Part shown: piece by piece, positions 1 to 10,640 of the stretch
How the letters are laid out: every line of letters begins with the position of its first letter
Numbering within the stretch: position 1 is the stretch's first letter
Assembly: GCA_012845835.1 (NCBI GenBank)
Contig: JABAKD010000020.1
Span: forward strand, 8,742,915 to 8,806,914
DNA from: Undaria pinnatifida
Lineage: Eukaryota > Sar > Phaeophyceae > Laminariales > Alariaceae
DNA length: 64,000 nucleotides
Reading direction: 5' to 3'
Notes under the pieces: generated by a model
What the model saw: the letters and a program-made list of their open reading frames with translations, nothing else
Told to the model about the DNA's origin: nothing
Databases searched by the model: none
Position numbers and translations under genes: made by a program

Positions 1-1179
1 GGATGCAGAGGTTTATGCGAGAGAGTAGAGCTGAACATGGAGAAAACAGAGGAGTGACGGTGTTGAGGGAGAATGGGAAGACAAACTATGGAAACAGAAA
101 CACCAAGATATGAAAAGTACTCACGCATCGCAGCGCATACGGTACGAGTGTCGACCCTCTCCTACGAATACGTTGGGGTGAAAAGGTTGGCGTGCACTGC
201 CGTGTCGCTTGTTGCTGCGAAGGGTAGCAACTGGGCGCGGCCAGGCTGCTTAAAAACAGTGTTGTGAATTTTCTCTCGAGCTGACCAATACGTTTTGTTT
301 TTTTCACGGTAGATGTGGCCAGTGGACGCGTTTCTTGTGGTGATTTCGGGACACCCCTTGCTGCTTTTATGACATGGCAAACCCACGGTCTGCTCGCCCC
401 TGGTGAAACTAACCGCTTTTGGCGGGTTTCGGTCAGAAGGTCTACTCCCTCTCCCTCGCCTCCGCCCCCCTCGTCTGCCTTTTTTTGCGATTCCTCCCGG
501 CGCCGACGAAGTGCCGGGCTCCACCTCAGAAAGCTGTAGCCCTCTTTTTTGTAGGAAACCCTCGCGTGCTCTTGAGACGAGGTGAGCTCCTTCGCGCATG
601 CGCTGTTGTTGTGCAGCAGCGCTCTACGCGCAACTACTATTTTGCTGCCTCTATCCTCAACCCTATGGGCTAATGACCACGACCGTACAGGATAACGAGT
701 ACGCCCCCCCCCCCCCAACACACAACAATAACGGCACCAGCAACACGGGAACGGGCTGCTCCATACATAGCTCGAAATTACTTTTGTTGTTTGCTGCTTG
801 AATTCAGTGGTGGTAATGATGTTTTGCTGAAATACGTGTCTATTCCCTTCCCATCCCCGCTCCGCCTCGAAAGGGATGCATGGTCGATGTTCGAATGACT
901 TAAGACAAGCAGCAAATGAGTACGCCCCCCGCCCCCCCCCCCCCCCCCCCCCCCCCTCCCGCCTCTCTACCGCCGAAATCCGCCGCCACTTTGTTCTTAC
1001 CACACGGTGGGCAGATCGGGAAAATGACTACCTTGCAGGCAGGTGTCAATCAACGCATGGGGCTGTTTCAGTAGCTCGAAATTGTACTTGTTTGTTGGTT
1101 GACCCCGCCCCCCCCCCGGCCACGCCGCGCCCCCCAACCGAAACCCTCTACCGTTATATTTTTGCTACGCGGTGGGCAG
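1..1179. other. Non-coding stretch with C-runs, upstream of first lipase exon
   Basis: No ORF here looks like protein; the long minus-strand frame is a translation of C-runs and low-complexity DNA. Runs of C lie near 701-717, 926-956 and 1107-1118. A degenerate ~165-bp duplication is visible: the segment around 1006-1055 (GGTGGGCAGATCGGG and onward) resembles 1171-1220, the start of the first recognised lipase exon. A short motif ending in ATGAGTAC followed by C-runs at 884-935 recurs near 25203-25258. This is probably the 5' flank or an early intron of the lipase gene; no promoter could be recognised. Confidence 0.5.
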
Positions 1180-1419
1180 ATGGAGGAAATGGCTACCCTG
1201 CAAGCGTCCGTCGTCAACGCGTCGAGAGATATTAACGGCACCTCCAGCGGGGATATGCTTGCCCTCCTTACGAACCAAGGCCTCGGCAAGATCGTGGCGG
1301 TTAACGATCTGATGGACAAGTTCAGTGACTTCCAGAACACGATCGGAGCGACGGAAGGGGTGGAAGGCGTGCAGCAGAAGGGGAAGGAGGCCGTGGACGA
1401 GAAGGTCAAGACCTTCCAG
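1180..1419 (+). CDS. Lipase gene, first recognised exon
   Basis: An 80-codon exon in phase 0, from an ATG directly behind an AG acceptor-like GGGCAG to a donor CAG|GTATAT. It encodes an amphipathic helical segment (MEEMATLQ... to ...EKVKTFQ) with no family match of its own. Balanced amino acid use and the in-frame donor argue that it is coding. The ATG could be the true start, or this could be an internal exon. It is linked to the lipase only by strand and position. Confidence 0.55.
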
Positions 1420-2715
1420 GTATATAAATATATATATGTATATATATCGATGAGAAGCGTTGAGACGCGCTGTTCCAGGCATCCGAGCTCGCTCAGCTGT
1501 CCGTAGAGGAGAATGTTTTTTAGTGCGGGAAGCGAAAATAATGGAAACCGCTCAGGAACTCGATATTTTGTAAGTAGTTCTATGTATAGGTGGCTATTGA
1601 AGGTTAGGTTATTCTCGGTTACTGCTAGGGATACTGTTGCCCGTAGATGCAGTAATGGGCCCCGCGACAGCAGTAACGGACACAACGTGGCTTATTGGCA
1701 TAGCTGGTAGGTACTTGCTAGGTAGGCATGTGTATGGCGGGATCCTGGTCAGGGTGAGGGAATAGAAATGAAGGCAGCCGGTCAGTTTTGGATCAGACCT
1801 CACGTGTGGGTCAGAAAACCAAGCAGTTTGTTCGTCTTCTTTGTACCCCCCCCCCCCCCCCCCGCCCACGCCCCCCGCTGTTTTTTTTCTGGGTTAGAAT
1901 TTTCTAGTTTCTACAAGTGTCTGGGTTTAGGTTGAGATTTTGACCTGGCGGAGGCGGAGACGGGGGCGGGGGCGGGGGTTCGGTTTTGTTGTGCTGCGGT
2001 TGCCCCAGGGTATGAAAATAATGGAGAGGCGACACTGGACGCGGTGCTTGACGTGCGGTGCTTGTGAATACCGCACAATCGGCTTTCCATATTTCGCCGC
2101 GTTGCCGCCCCCCCTCCTCCTTCCGTATGTACTCCATCCTCCTCTTGCGGCAAAAAAACGTGTGATCGTAACCCCCGCGAAACGTTTGCTCTGTAGGTGG
2201 AGGTGCAGAAAGTGACGTTAAGCGTTAGAAACAGCCGTCCCTTTCGAATGTACCGAATCCGGTGACCAGGCTAGTCGTGCAGTTTCTTATGGGGTTCCTG
2301 TGGACATGAGACCCCGTACGTGACGTGCGGTGCTTGTGAATACCGCACAATCGGCTTTCCATATTTCGCCGCCTTGCCGCCCCCCCTCCTCCTTTCGTAT
2401 GTACTCCATCCTCCTCTTGCGGCAAAAAAACGTGTGATCGTAACCCCCGCGAAACGTTTGCTCTGTAGGTGGAGGTGCAGAAAGTGACGTTAAGCGTTAG
2501 AAACAGCCGTCCCTTTCGAATGTACCGAATCCGGTGACCAGGCTAGTCGTGCAGTTTCTTATGGGGTTCCTGTGGACATGAGACCCCGTACGTCGTTTGA
2601 CGATCGTAAGTGCTCGGCACGCCTCTCTGCCCCTCTCCCAGCTCCCCTCGCCCAACATTATCCTGCCCCCGAACCCCTCCCACGTTCCATGAATTCGCTG
2701 CTGCTGTTGTTGTGT

Positions 2716-2805
<90 letters not shown>

Positions 2806-5800
2806 GCTGCTGCTGTTGTTGTTGTTGTTGCTACTGCTGCTGCTGTTGTTAGTGCTCTGTTGCTCACGTTGCTGTTGTTGAACTCTTGTTCTTGTTCCTG
2901 TTCCTGTTCCTGTTCCTGTTCCTGTTCCTCTTCTTGTTCTTGATGTTATCGTCGATGTCGTTGTCGTCGTCGTTTTTTCATGTTTTCTCCCCGGCGATCG
3001 CTTTGGGATCGATCGAGGTTTGCAGGCGATGCTCGCGAAGGTTGCAGAGCTGCAGCAGGAACAACGCGAAGAGCAGGAGCTGCTGCAGCAGCAGCGGGAA
3101 GAAGAGGAGCAGAGGCGGCGGGACGCCACTCCCAAAATCCACTCCGGGTTCAAGAACGCCTACATCAGCGTCAACAGGACGCTCAGCGGGGTGGTGTGGT
3201 CTGCAATGGACATGCAGCCAGAGGTCGGTCTATTGGTCGGTTATTGGTCCGTGAATTGGTCGGTCTATTCTTCGGCCTGCCGATCGGCGGATTTTCATAG
3301 AGAAAATTCTTGCTGTACTATTGTGGGACTGCGATGCCGCCATGCTGCTTCGTTCTATTTACCGGTACCGGAGCTATAGATGGGTCCAGGTGGAAGTATG
3401 AATAGTCTGAGACAGTTTTCAGACCCCCTCCTCCCTTCCTCTCGTCCCCTCCCCTCTCCTCTCCCTTCCGTATGCTCCGCACGACCATGTATCGTAGGAT
3501 TGGCACGTTTACGTGACGGGCCACTCTCTCGGGGGCGCCCTAGCAACTTTGGCCACGCTCGACCTTCAGAGGCTGTACCCGGGAGTGAACGTGACCATGT
3601 ACAACTTTGGGAGTCCTCGGGTCGGCAACAGGTAACTTTTAGTCAATTTCTGACGATTTAGACTGGTACAGCAGTACGTAGGCTATAAACAAAAGGTTTG
3701 CACTTTTATTTTATCCGTTCTTGTTGCCCTTGGCCCGAACCCCTGCCGTGCTTTTTCGTAGCTCTGATCCGGTTTCTCATAGCGGAAATAAATTCGGTGC
3801 AAATCGACGAGGAATATAAAAAGCTGAGAAGTGGGAACGCTGAACCATGTGCGCGATAAGAATAAAGGCAACCACCGGGGGGGGGGGGGGGGGGGGAAGA
3901 TGCCTGCGACCACGGCTTGTCCAAAAGGTCGCTGAGGATAAACCTATTACGAGTTGAGCTGCAGAGTAAAAGGGATGATCAAGAAAAGAAAAGAAAATAA
4001 ACAGATGGACTGTTTTATGTTTGTTCATCCATAGTGTCTTTCACTCCGCTCCCCCCTCCCCTCCCAAAAAGGGATTATTGCACGTACTGTGTATTTAGTA
4101 AGGCACCCACGAGGCAAGTTTCATAGTATACCCATATTTCTGGAAGTGGCCACACCAGAAAAAAAAAGTAGTTCATTCGAAGCTGTCATTCGACACGAAA
4201 TAAAGTATGCACAAGATGCGGAAGTCCGCCTCACAAGTGGTTCTTAGTAGCATGCAGCTCACCCTTCATGCGATTCGCCAGCAACCTCACGGCGCTTCCC
4301 GCTTGGTGCACGCGATATTTGCCTAATCGATGAAAACCGGACGTGCTCTGTCCCGTCATTGTAGGGATGCGAGGGTTTATGGCCTTAAGACGACGGCTGT
4401 CCATGAATATCGAGTACCACCTCCCACCCCCTATCCCCCACAATGGCGTTGGCTGTCTTGTTTTCGCTCTCGTCGCTGACGATGGGTCATGTGATCGACT
4501 TCAGTGGATTCGCGAAGCTGTACGACCGGTATGTAGGTGACAGTTTCCGCGTGGTGAACAACAAGGATATCGTCGCGCGCCTTCCAAGAGCGACGATGCG
4601 CGGCATCTCTTTGGACTACCAACACGCGGGTCGCACGGTGATGGTAGCGGAGGACCCCGCCGAGCCCCCATGGATTCAGGGAGAGGTAATGTTGTATGCA
4701 TTTTCGACAAATCAGATTAGATCATCTAGATCATCTAGAGCTTTCGGGCACACATATCCCTGAAATATACTTCGAAGTATTATCTGATCTGCACGATCTA
4801 GGACGTATTTTGCCTTGTGGGACCTGTTCGACACGGCTGTTGCGCACATGATTTCCTGGTGCGATCTATATTGGTACGGCTCCCGCACAACACTTCATAA
4901 CGACAAATACCGGATATATTATGTAGTAATAGTAGAGGGTCTAGATCGTGGTTTTGTTCGAGGTTTGCAGTGCTTTCACTGTTTTTTTTTGTGTAGTGCT
5001 TGCTGTAGAAGGAGGAGCGTAAGGTACGTCGATCAGCCTATTTTGTTATATGCGGAGGAAACCGAAAGGTCGGTCTTGACAGCCATATGACTAGCTATGA
5101 TGCTGCTACTTTTAACACTACACCCACCTCTTGTTCCTTGCATGCTGCTTCTTTAGGCATAGTTGTAGCGGTTTTAGAAGCGCAAACGTAGCATGGCCGG
5201 GGTTGTTTCCAGCATAACCAGCCCAAACTGGGAAGAGGTAGTAAAATATAACATGGCTGCCGCTAGGAACTCACGCAGCTGGATATTTTGAGACCGTGAT
5301 CATTTTTTTGTGAGTTCGTGGTTGGTGGATGGACTCTTTAGGAAACTTCAAAGGAGCACGTTTTTGTTCAGGTTTTTTCATGGGTCGGATTCCTTCTCGC
5401 GGATCACCCGGCCCGACCCGTAATGTTTCCAACACCTCCTGGCCCGACCCGACTCGATCCACTTTTTTTAAAAATGTCTCCTACGCCGACCCGCGGGCCG
5501 CGTCATGATCGGTGAATAACGTTGCTAAATTTTGGCGAATAACACCCGAAATAAACGAGAGAGAGAGGCTATGCCGACTACAGATAAAAAGCTTTTCTTG
5601 TTGTTGATGTTACATTATTTAGTTGTGGGTAGATCCAGGTAAATAATGACAAATATAAGTACATTACCAGGTCCCAGGTATGTATTGGTATATGCATCCC
5701 CACCACGACTTGGGCGTAACCTTGTAAACCCAGTATGATACCAAGATGTGATGGCGTTTTTAACGCGGACGATCCGAAAATAAACCCTCCGGTTAGTTGA

Positions 5801-6175
5801 CGATGCGGCGAGGGCTGATGTTATGTATAAATTGTTATGACACCGAATGTGATTTGGTTGAGACCTTGCCGTATAACTCCATACGTTCCTGATGTTGTAC
5901 GCACGCGCGCCTCTCGACCGGTGCGCTTGCGCGCCCCTCGCTAATCGTCCCCGCTGTCCTCTCGGCTGCCAACTGCTGTGGTGCACCCGTCGCTATATGT
6001 ATACCTCAAACGTTAAAACGTGAAGTCCGAAGGCGGCTGCCCTCTGGATGAGACCGACCCGGTGTCTCTCTTCACGAAGGGGTCGACGAATTTTTTCGAC
6101 GAAGAGGTCAAGCTCATGCAGGCCCTTTTCAGCGGCGAGGGCATCGACCACCACATGGAGATGAATTGTGAGTGA
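1180..6175 (+). CDS. Class 3 lipase (alpha/beta hydrolase), split gene, whole model
   Basis: Predicted triacylglycerol or galactolipid lipase of the lipase_3 family, hydrolysing ester bonds of glycerolipids; substrate and location cannot be read. The family core lies on separate exons: HSGFKNAY before the nucleophile elbow (exon 3018-3223), GHSLGG with the nucleophilic Ser and NFGSPRVGN (3498-3631), NNKDIVARLP with the catalytic Asp (4505-4685), and GIDHHMEMN with the probable catalytic His (6026-6167). Phases agree from 3018 onward (0, 2, 0). The N-terminal part (1180-1419, 1479-1568, 2501-2605) is less certain and the usual FRGT oxyanion segment was not recognised. After HHMEMN either a stop is read (TGA 6173-6175) or the GTGAGT at 6168 leads to a further exon that I could not find. 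A Gln/Glu-rich insertion precedes HSGF. Convergent with the VSR gene. Confidence 0.88.
1479..1568 (+). CDS. Possible lipase exon with an apparent 1-base frameshift
   Basis: Begins after TTCCAG in phase with the previous exon and reads ASELAQLSVEENVF, then hits TAG at the run of six T (1515-1520). If the run were one T longer, the frame would continue as a helical, charged segment (REAKIMETAQELDI) up to a strong donor GTAAGT at 1569. Either the run carries an indel or sequencing error, or a 24-bp mini-exon ends at 1502 (GTAGAG). Homology does not decide. Confidence 0.35.
2049..2592 (+). repeat. 272-bp perfect-head-to-tail tandem duplication inside the lipase gene
   Basis: Positions 2049-2320 and 2321-2592 are near-identical direct copies at an offset of 272 bp, differing at only a few bases. 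The unit runs from TGACGTGCGG to GACCCCGTACG. It carries the end of an intron and most of a candidate exon. The second copy continues into the donor GTAAGT at 2606; the first copy is cut by the junction and has lost that donor, so only the second can be spliced normally. Confidence 0.9.
2501..2605 (+). CDS. Probable lipase exon in second duplicate copy
   Basis: Reads ETAVPFECTESG... through VPVDMRPRTSFDD and ends at a consensus donor (GATC|GTAAGT) in phase 1, which joins to acceptor 3017 as DD-R-LQAMLAK. The acceptor (TTAG at 2497-2500) is weak. An alternative reading starts at 2473 (VEVQKVTLSV...) in another frame. The segment precedes HSGF in the lipase but has no recognisable family motif. 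Confidence 0.4.
2696..2945. repeat. (TTG)n microsatellite followed by (TTCCTG)n
   Basis: A (TTG)n tract runs from about 2696 to 2876 with interruptions, followed by about nine TTCCTG-like hexamers at 2886-2940. It sits in the intron just before the 3018 exon. The long polyLeu, polyVal, polyGln and polyAsn frames over it are translations of the repeat, not genes. Confidence 0.95.
3018..3223 (+). CDS. Lipase exon with Q/E-rich coil and HSGFKNAY
   Basis: Acceptor at 3016-3017 (phase 1 start) or at 3024-3025 (phase 0 start, 198 bp); donor GAG|GTCGGT. A heptad-like Gln/Glu/Arg-rich stretch from AMLAKVAEL to RRRDATPK is followed by IHSGFKNAYISV, the conserved segment before the nucleophile elbow of class 3 lipases. 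The coil looks like a lineage-specific insertion. It ends SAMDMQPE in phase 0 and joins DWHVYVTGHSLGG. Confidence 0.82.
3498..3631 (+). CDS. Lipase exon with nucleophile elbow GHSLGG
   Basis: Starts after CGTAG, in phase 0 with the previous exon (MDMQPE|DWHVYVTGHSLGGALATLA, given here as two pieces). GHSLGG holds the catalytic Ser; NFGSPRVGN is the second family signature. Ends AACAG|GTAACT in phase 2. This is the clearest evidence for the lipase assignment. Confidence 0.93.
3632..4504. other. Lipase intron with a G-run and an inserted repeat
   Basis: An 873-bp intron between the GHSLGG and NKD exons. It holds a run of ~18 G at 3879-3896 and, at 4080-4440, an inverted-orientation copy of the dispersed repeat described separately. 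No further coding sequence was seen. Confidence 0.7.
4080..4440 (-). repeat. Dispersed repeat family D, minus-orientation partial copy
   Basis: Reading the minus strand gives, in order, the blocks also seen at 37560-37960 and 52920-53270: GACCATAAACCCTCGCAT-like start, the AAAACC..ACGTG block, the GCGCCGTGAGG block, CATGAAGGGTGAGCTGCAT, then GCCTCGTGGGTGCCTTA. Divergence and internal gaps show an old insertion. Confidence 0.75.
4505..4685 (+). CDS. Lipase exon with catalytic aspartate
   Basis: Acceptor GACTTCAG; the T at 4505 completes the codon split after AACAG, giving GN-S-GFAKLYDRY. NNKDIVARLP carries the predicted catalytic Asp, and DYQHAGRTV matches the family yxHxGxxv strand. Donor GAG|GTAATG in phase 0. 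Length 181 bp fits the phases on both sides. Confidence 0.92.
4686..6025. other. Lipase intron, 1.3 kb
   Basis: Includes a cluster of palindromic GATC/TCTAGA words at 4712-4812 (a family also seen at 16866-17108 and 23770-24240) and otherwise featureless AT-richer DNA. No exon was recognised. Confidence 0.6.
6026..6175 (+). CDS. Lipase C-terminal exon with probable catalytic histidine
   Basis: Acceptor TGAAG in phase 0. Reads SEGGCPLDETDPVSLF..., then GEGIDHHMEMN; DHHxE matches the position of the catalytic His in class 3 lipases. A stop follows three codons later (TGA 6173-6175), but AATT|GTGAGT at 6168 is a near-perfect donor, and family members usually have Tyr residues next. The protein may therefore continue in an unseen exon. 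Confidence 0.82.
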   Translation, partial: SEGGCPLDETDPVSLFTKGSTNFFDEEVKLMQALFSGEGIDHHMEMNCE

Positions 6176-8658
6176 GCCGAATGGCGGCAACGCGTTTTGT
6201 TTTGTTGGCGCATTTTTTTTTCATGAAAGCGATTTTTGATTGAACAACCGACCGCTGTACCAACTCCTATGGTGGTGATGGGTACCTTTCGCATTTTTTT
6301 TCTCAGGGGGGGGGGGCGTGGTATCACTAGCTTGGGTTTGAGCTGGGTGACTCGAGCTTGATATGCTTGTTTAGTTGGGAGCTATACGCCGGCATATGCA
6401 TCGAGAGCGACTGGAGTTACCGGTGTATAACTGAATATTTATTCTGTCTATACTTTGTAGACTGTAGAGCTTGTGTCATTGACAAGCATGTTTGTTTGGT
6501 TTTTCTGTGTCTTGCCTTGTGTGGAGGCCACTCGATGATGTGCCCTGCTCTCCTCACTGTATCGTTGTAGACTCCTGCTTCGTCCCTTTCTCCCTCGGCC
6601 TTCTTTATCTCGTGGAGCAACCGAACGTTTCGTCCGTGTTGGTGGGCGGACTGGGCTCGGTGCCGCGTGTCGTTTTGCTCCTTGTGACGCGTGGCACACT
6701 TCTCTGGAAGTAGCTTACCGGTACTCCCCTCTCCCCACCACCCTCCTCCGCCCCTGTGACCCACGCCTTTTCCCGCGCTGCCGCTGTCTCACCGGCCTCA
6801 TCTCTGTCGCCTGTCATCCTTCCCACGCGCTCGTCGCCTTTTTGTTTTGTGTTCATCTCTCGCGTTTTCTTGCGCCTGAAGATTTTTCTGCCCTTGACAG
6901 TTTTTATACTCCCGAGAGGCCGTTCAAGGCTTGAATCGTCCGTCATCCATTATGGTGCTGTGGTCAAGACGACACGTTTTTGCCGTGTACGGGGTCCCAC
7001 GATGCTGGGTTCGATTCTTGATGGCAAGATGGCAAGGAATACATTCGAAGGCCAGTTCACTTTTCGTGCACCCGTGCCCCCTTACACCGCACGGGTGGTC
7101 GCTCCTGCCCCCCCCCCCCCATGCCCCCCATCACCCTCTTGAAGAGTACATCTGTGCCGTAGTGTGTCCTGTGTACATGTTTGGATGTGGGCACGGGGAT
7201 AGTGTCGTGTCTTATTTAGGAGTGCACACATGCTGTGAGGTGTGCACTGTGTATATTGCAGTTTAGATGTGGGTGCGGAGGAGGTCTGTGTTTGTATCGT
7301 ACAGTAAGAAAATGGGCGAGGCATAGCGCGGTACGAGTATAGGGTGTGTCTCGTCCTGTCGAAACACTAAACTGGCTTCTAGAATCGCCCCCCCCCCCCC
7401 CCCCGCCGCCCTCTCCTGTTCCCCGCCCTCCCCCTCTTGCATGGGGTGGGTACGCAGCTTGCAAAGATGAGTATCGACCCTAGATTCGTCGAAATGACAA
7501 CTGACGTTAGAAGAAGTGTTCCTGTTATTAAGTAATAATGTTTAAACGAGCTTCCCCTTCGGAATGTGGTTGGCTTGAAATCTGGGGGGAAAAGGGGGGG
7601 GGGGAAATCTTGAACAGCATCTTTAGAAAAACCATTAGCTCACCGCGAAAGTATCCCGGCAAGTAGCACACCGCTCTCCTGTTCCCCCCCCTCCCCCTCT
7701 TGCATGGGGGAGGGTGGGTCGTTTTTATGTTCGTGACATGAAGACGAAGTAATTGGACGCCATTCGTACGAAGAAACAATAATTTGTTGTGGGGTGGAAT
7801 TTTTCTGGTTCGAGAATGGCCTGGCCGGTCTTCAAGTAATCACTGTGCACTGTAGTTATGTGTACATCAGGCGACTACTTTGTTCATGCCTGATGCTACT
7901 GTGCGTACCGCTTGATAGAGAGAGGACGACGTCGCTTATTTTTTTTCAGACAGTCTTATATTAATAGCGTCTTGGTCAATGCGCGACCAAAAACGGGATT
8001 GACAGCGAAGGCGCGACCCCGCGCCCCCCCCTTGCTCGCTGGGTCAGCTCGCGCACATACAGAGATACCGTCGGGGATACTGTCTGAGCGCAAGGATTGC
8101 GGCCGCACACGTTTAGCTGTAGTGATGACGAGTACGGGTAGGTGAGTGGGTGGGTGAGTGGGTGGCGGGCGCAAGGGGGAAGAGGTGGCCTCGCGTCTGT
8201 TTTTTATTCGCCCAGAATGGGACGCCGCGCTCGTTTGAGCTTGTTGCCTCGCGAAGGTCACCCGTGCCGTGTTTGAATTGCACGGTGGCAGCGGCACTGT
8301 ATATACCAGGCATGGAGAAAGCCTCCGTATAGCGCGTGAATTCCCTCGTGTGTTGGAACCGGGCAGGGTACAGTCGACATGCACGCTCTCCCGCCCGCAA
8401 ATATTTCTTGTTACAACCGGAGTTCTTTTTTGCTCTGCACTCGGGTCCCAGTGACGCTCCTAAAGCTAAGGAATACTCGTAGAACAATGGCTATGGCCTT
8501 CGTTTGAACTCATCCCGTAAAAAACCAACGGAGTCACAGAGGTTGTCATCCCTGGCATGCATAGATACGCAGCTTTGTTCACTGGGCGGGGAGCGGGGCA
8601 GGGCTCTGCGCCCCGCCCCGCTTCCCGATGCCGTCGTGGACTGTTGAAACTTCGAGTT

Positions 8659-8801
8659 TAGAGGGCAGAATGGTATGAGGTGTACTGTTGTCCTCGGATT
8701 GGCCGCTTTAGTTCTTCTGGCGGCGGCATTAGAGGGCAGGGTGATATGAGGTATACTGTTGTCCTCGGATTGGCAGTTTTAGTTCTTCTGGCGGCGGCGG
8801 A
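8659..8801 (+). repeat. 71-bp tandem duplication
   Basis: TAGAGGGCAG...GGCGGCGGCA at 8659-8729 is repeated at 8730-8801 with about six substitutions. No coding function is visible. Confidence 0.9.
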
Positions 8802-10325
8802 CGTGTGGTGATGTGGTGATTTAGTTTAGAATTATTTTCACTATTTACCGGAACAAAATTTGGCATAAACCAAGGTCCATGGTTCTGCACGAAAAACAAA
8901 ACGATTGACGCGACGAAGACCTGAATTTAATCAGCTAGCGCAGTATGGAGTTGATGAGTCCTTGGCGACGGAAAAGCTACAGAGCCGAATTATGTTATAG
9001 TCAGGTGAAATATGGAGTAGACATTTGATGAGCTACATAGCCAAACCGATTTTAATTTGGTCTGCGACAGGGTAGGTGTGATGGCTAAAAAATATGGAAT
9101 GAGACCTGAAATAGCGTTGAAAAGCAGGAAATTGGAGATTTTGAAAGAACTCCGTGTCAGAGTCCAGAGACTAAAGTCACTAGTAATCGCATCAGCGGTG
9201 CGTTTTCAATCCCACAGTGTACGCAGCACGCACTGCGCTCACGTCACGAGGTGGAAGTTGTACGAGTGGTAAAAATTCTGTGTGGTTGGTAGAGCTATAT
9301 GTATTGTGTTTCGTTTCGAATTGGCCGAAAAGAAGCGACGAGCACCCGTTGAATCGACTCTGCGTCCCCCCCAAGTATCATGCCCACCAAGACAGTGTAG
9401 TAGTATTTATATTGTAAAAAAAGGTACATTACCAGGTCAGAAGCGTAAAGGTACTGTGGAGATCGAGGAGTGCGGGGTTCTTCGTTTTCGTCCCGCCACG
9501 CGTTCGAACGAAATAAATCTTGTTGATGGAAAAAATGTGGGCGCAATCGTTGTCGGCGGAAACGCTGTTAGCCGCGATATTGTTCGACCGAAAGTTGTTA
9601 GCAAGTGTGCATGCGTAACGTATACTTCGTATACCAGTATAGTTGTTTGCTGCTGTCTTGTGCTCCGAGAGTCGGTGGAAGAGGGTGCGGGCAGCGATGG
9701 AGGGCAAACACTGAGGACTTGGCTACCATACATGCACCCCCCATTGGCATCTCACCATTACTGTGCCGTCAGTTTGGTCATTGCATTGTACTCGATCGAG
9801 GTGAGATCGGGGGGGGGGGCGGGATGTCGGGTACGTGTACTGCTGTTTGGGGGGGCGGGATGTCGGGTACTTGTACTGCTGTTTGTGCTATGCCAGATAC
9901 AGCAGGATACAGCCATATAAGCATACTATTCTGTGAGAGTTTAAGCCGATAAAACCTGAGGACGGTTCTGCCGGTGGCTTTACCTCAGATTTTAGTGTGT
10001 GTTGTAGATCACCTGGCTGGACATCGACCTAGGGCATCGCAAGCAACTCTGACAGTCAGTGGAGTTGGGGAGGAGAGGCCGGTTCTAACCCCTAGCAGTT
10101 ATAGTTCGCGGTGCGTTGCTTTGTCGGCAGCATAAGATGAGCAGTGGAAAAACGCTAGGTACAATAATAAGCACACGGTTTTCTTGTGATGCTTCATTGT
10201 TTTGTTTAGTGGTGTATTTTCTTGTCTGTGTGCGTTTTTTTTTTAGTTATATCGTGTGTGGGGTGGTGTGGGGTGCACGCTGTCGAAAAATAGCCAGGCT
10301 CGCTGCCTTTTTCATTGGGGCGGTG

Positions 10326-10640
10326 TCAACTGCGCACCCCCACTCGCTCACCCACGGATGCTATTAATATTATTGATATTAAACTGTTGTAATAGCCTCC
10401 GCGGCTGTCCAGAGTTTTGAACTCGGCAGCCACTTTTTGATACTTACCACCTTGACTGCTTACCTTGACTACTCGACTCGCTGTTGCGTAATGCTTGGCG
10501 TTCTTTTTGACGAACGCGTGGAGTAAGCTGAGGATCACAACTATCATTTTTGACATTAATTCCTTGCCCTTTTTCAGCGAGATACGGATCAGGTGCTGTA
10601 CACGCATAATCTTATTATCCTGACTGCTGCGTACGTGCAA
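10326..10640 (-). CDS. Weak hypothetical ORF, 104 codons
   Basis: Open minus-strand frame with lysine-rich, mixed composition (MRVQHLIRISLKKGKELM, later KHYATASRVVKVSSQGGKYQ). It resembles a coding exon more than its neighbours do, and GTAAG donor-like words lie inside it near 10450. No family was recognised and it may be chance. Confidence 0.15.
   Translation of the reverse strand: MHVRSSQDNKIMRVQHLIRISLKKGKELMSKMIVVILSLLHAFVKKNAKHYATASRVVKVSSQGGKYQKVAAEFKTLDSRGGYYNSLISIILIASVGERVGVRS

Noticed and set aside
2497-3153. 218-codon minus-strand ORF with polyGln
   Set aside because: It is the antisense of the (TTG)n microsatellite and of real plus-strand lipase exons; the Gln/Asn/Thr runs are pure repeat translation.
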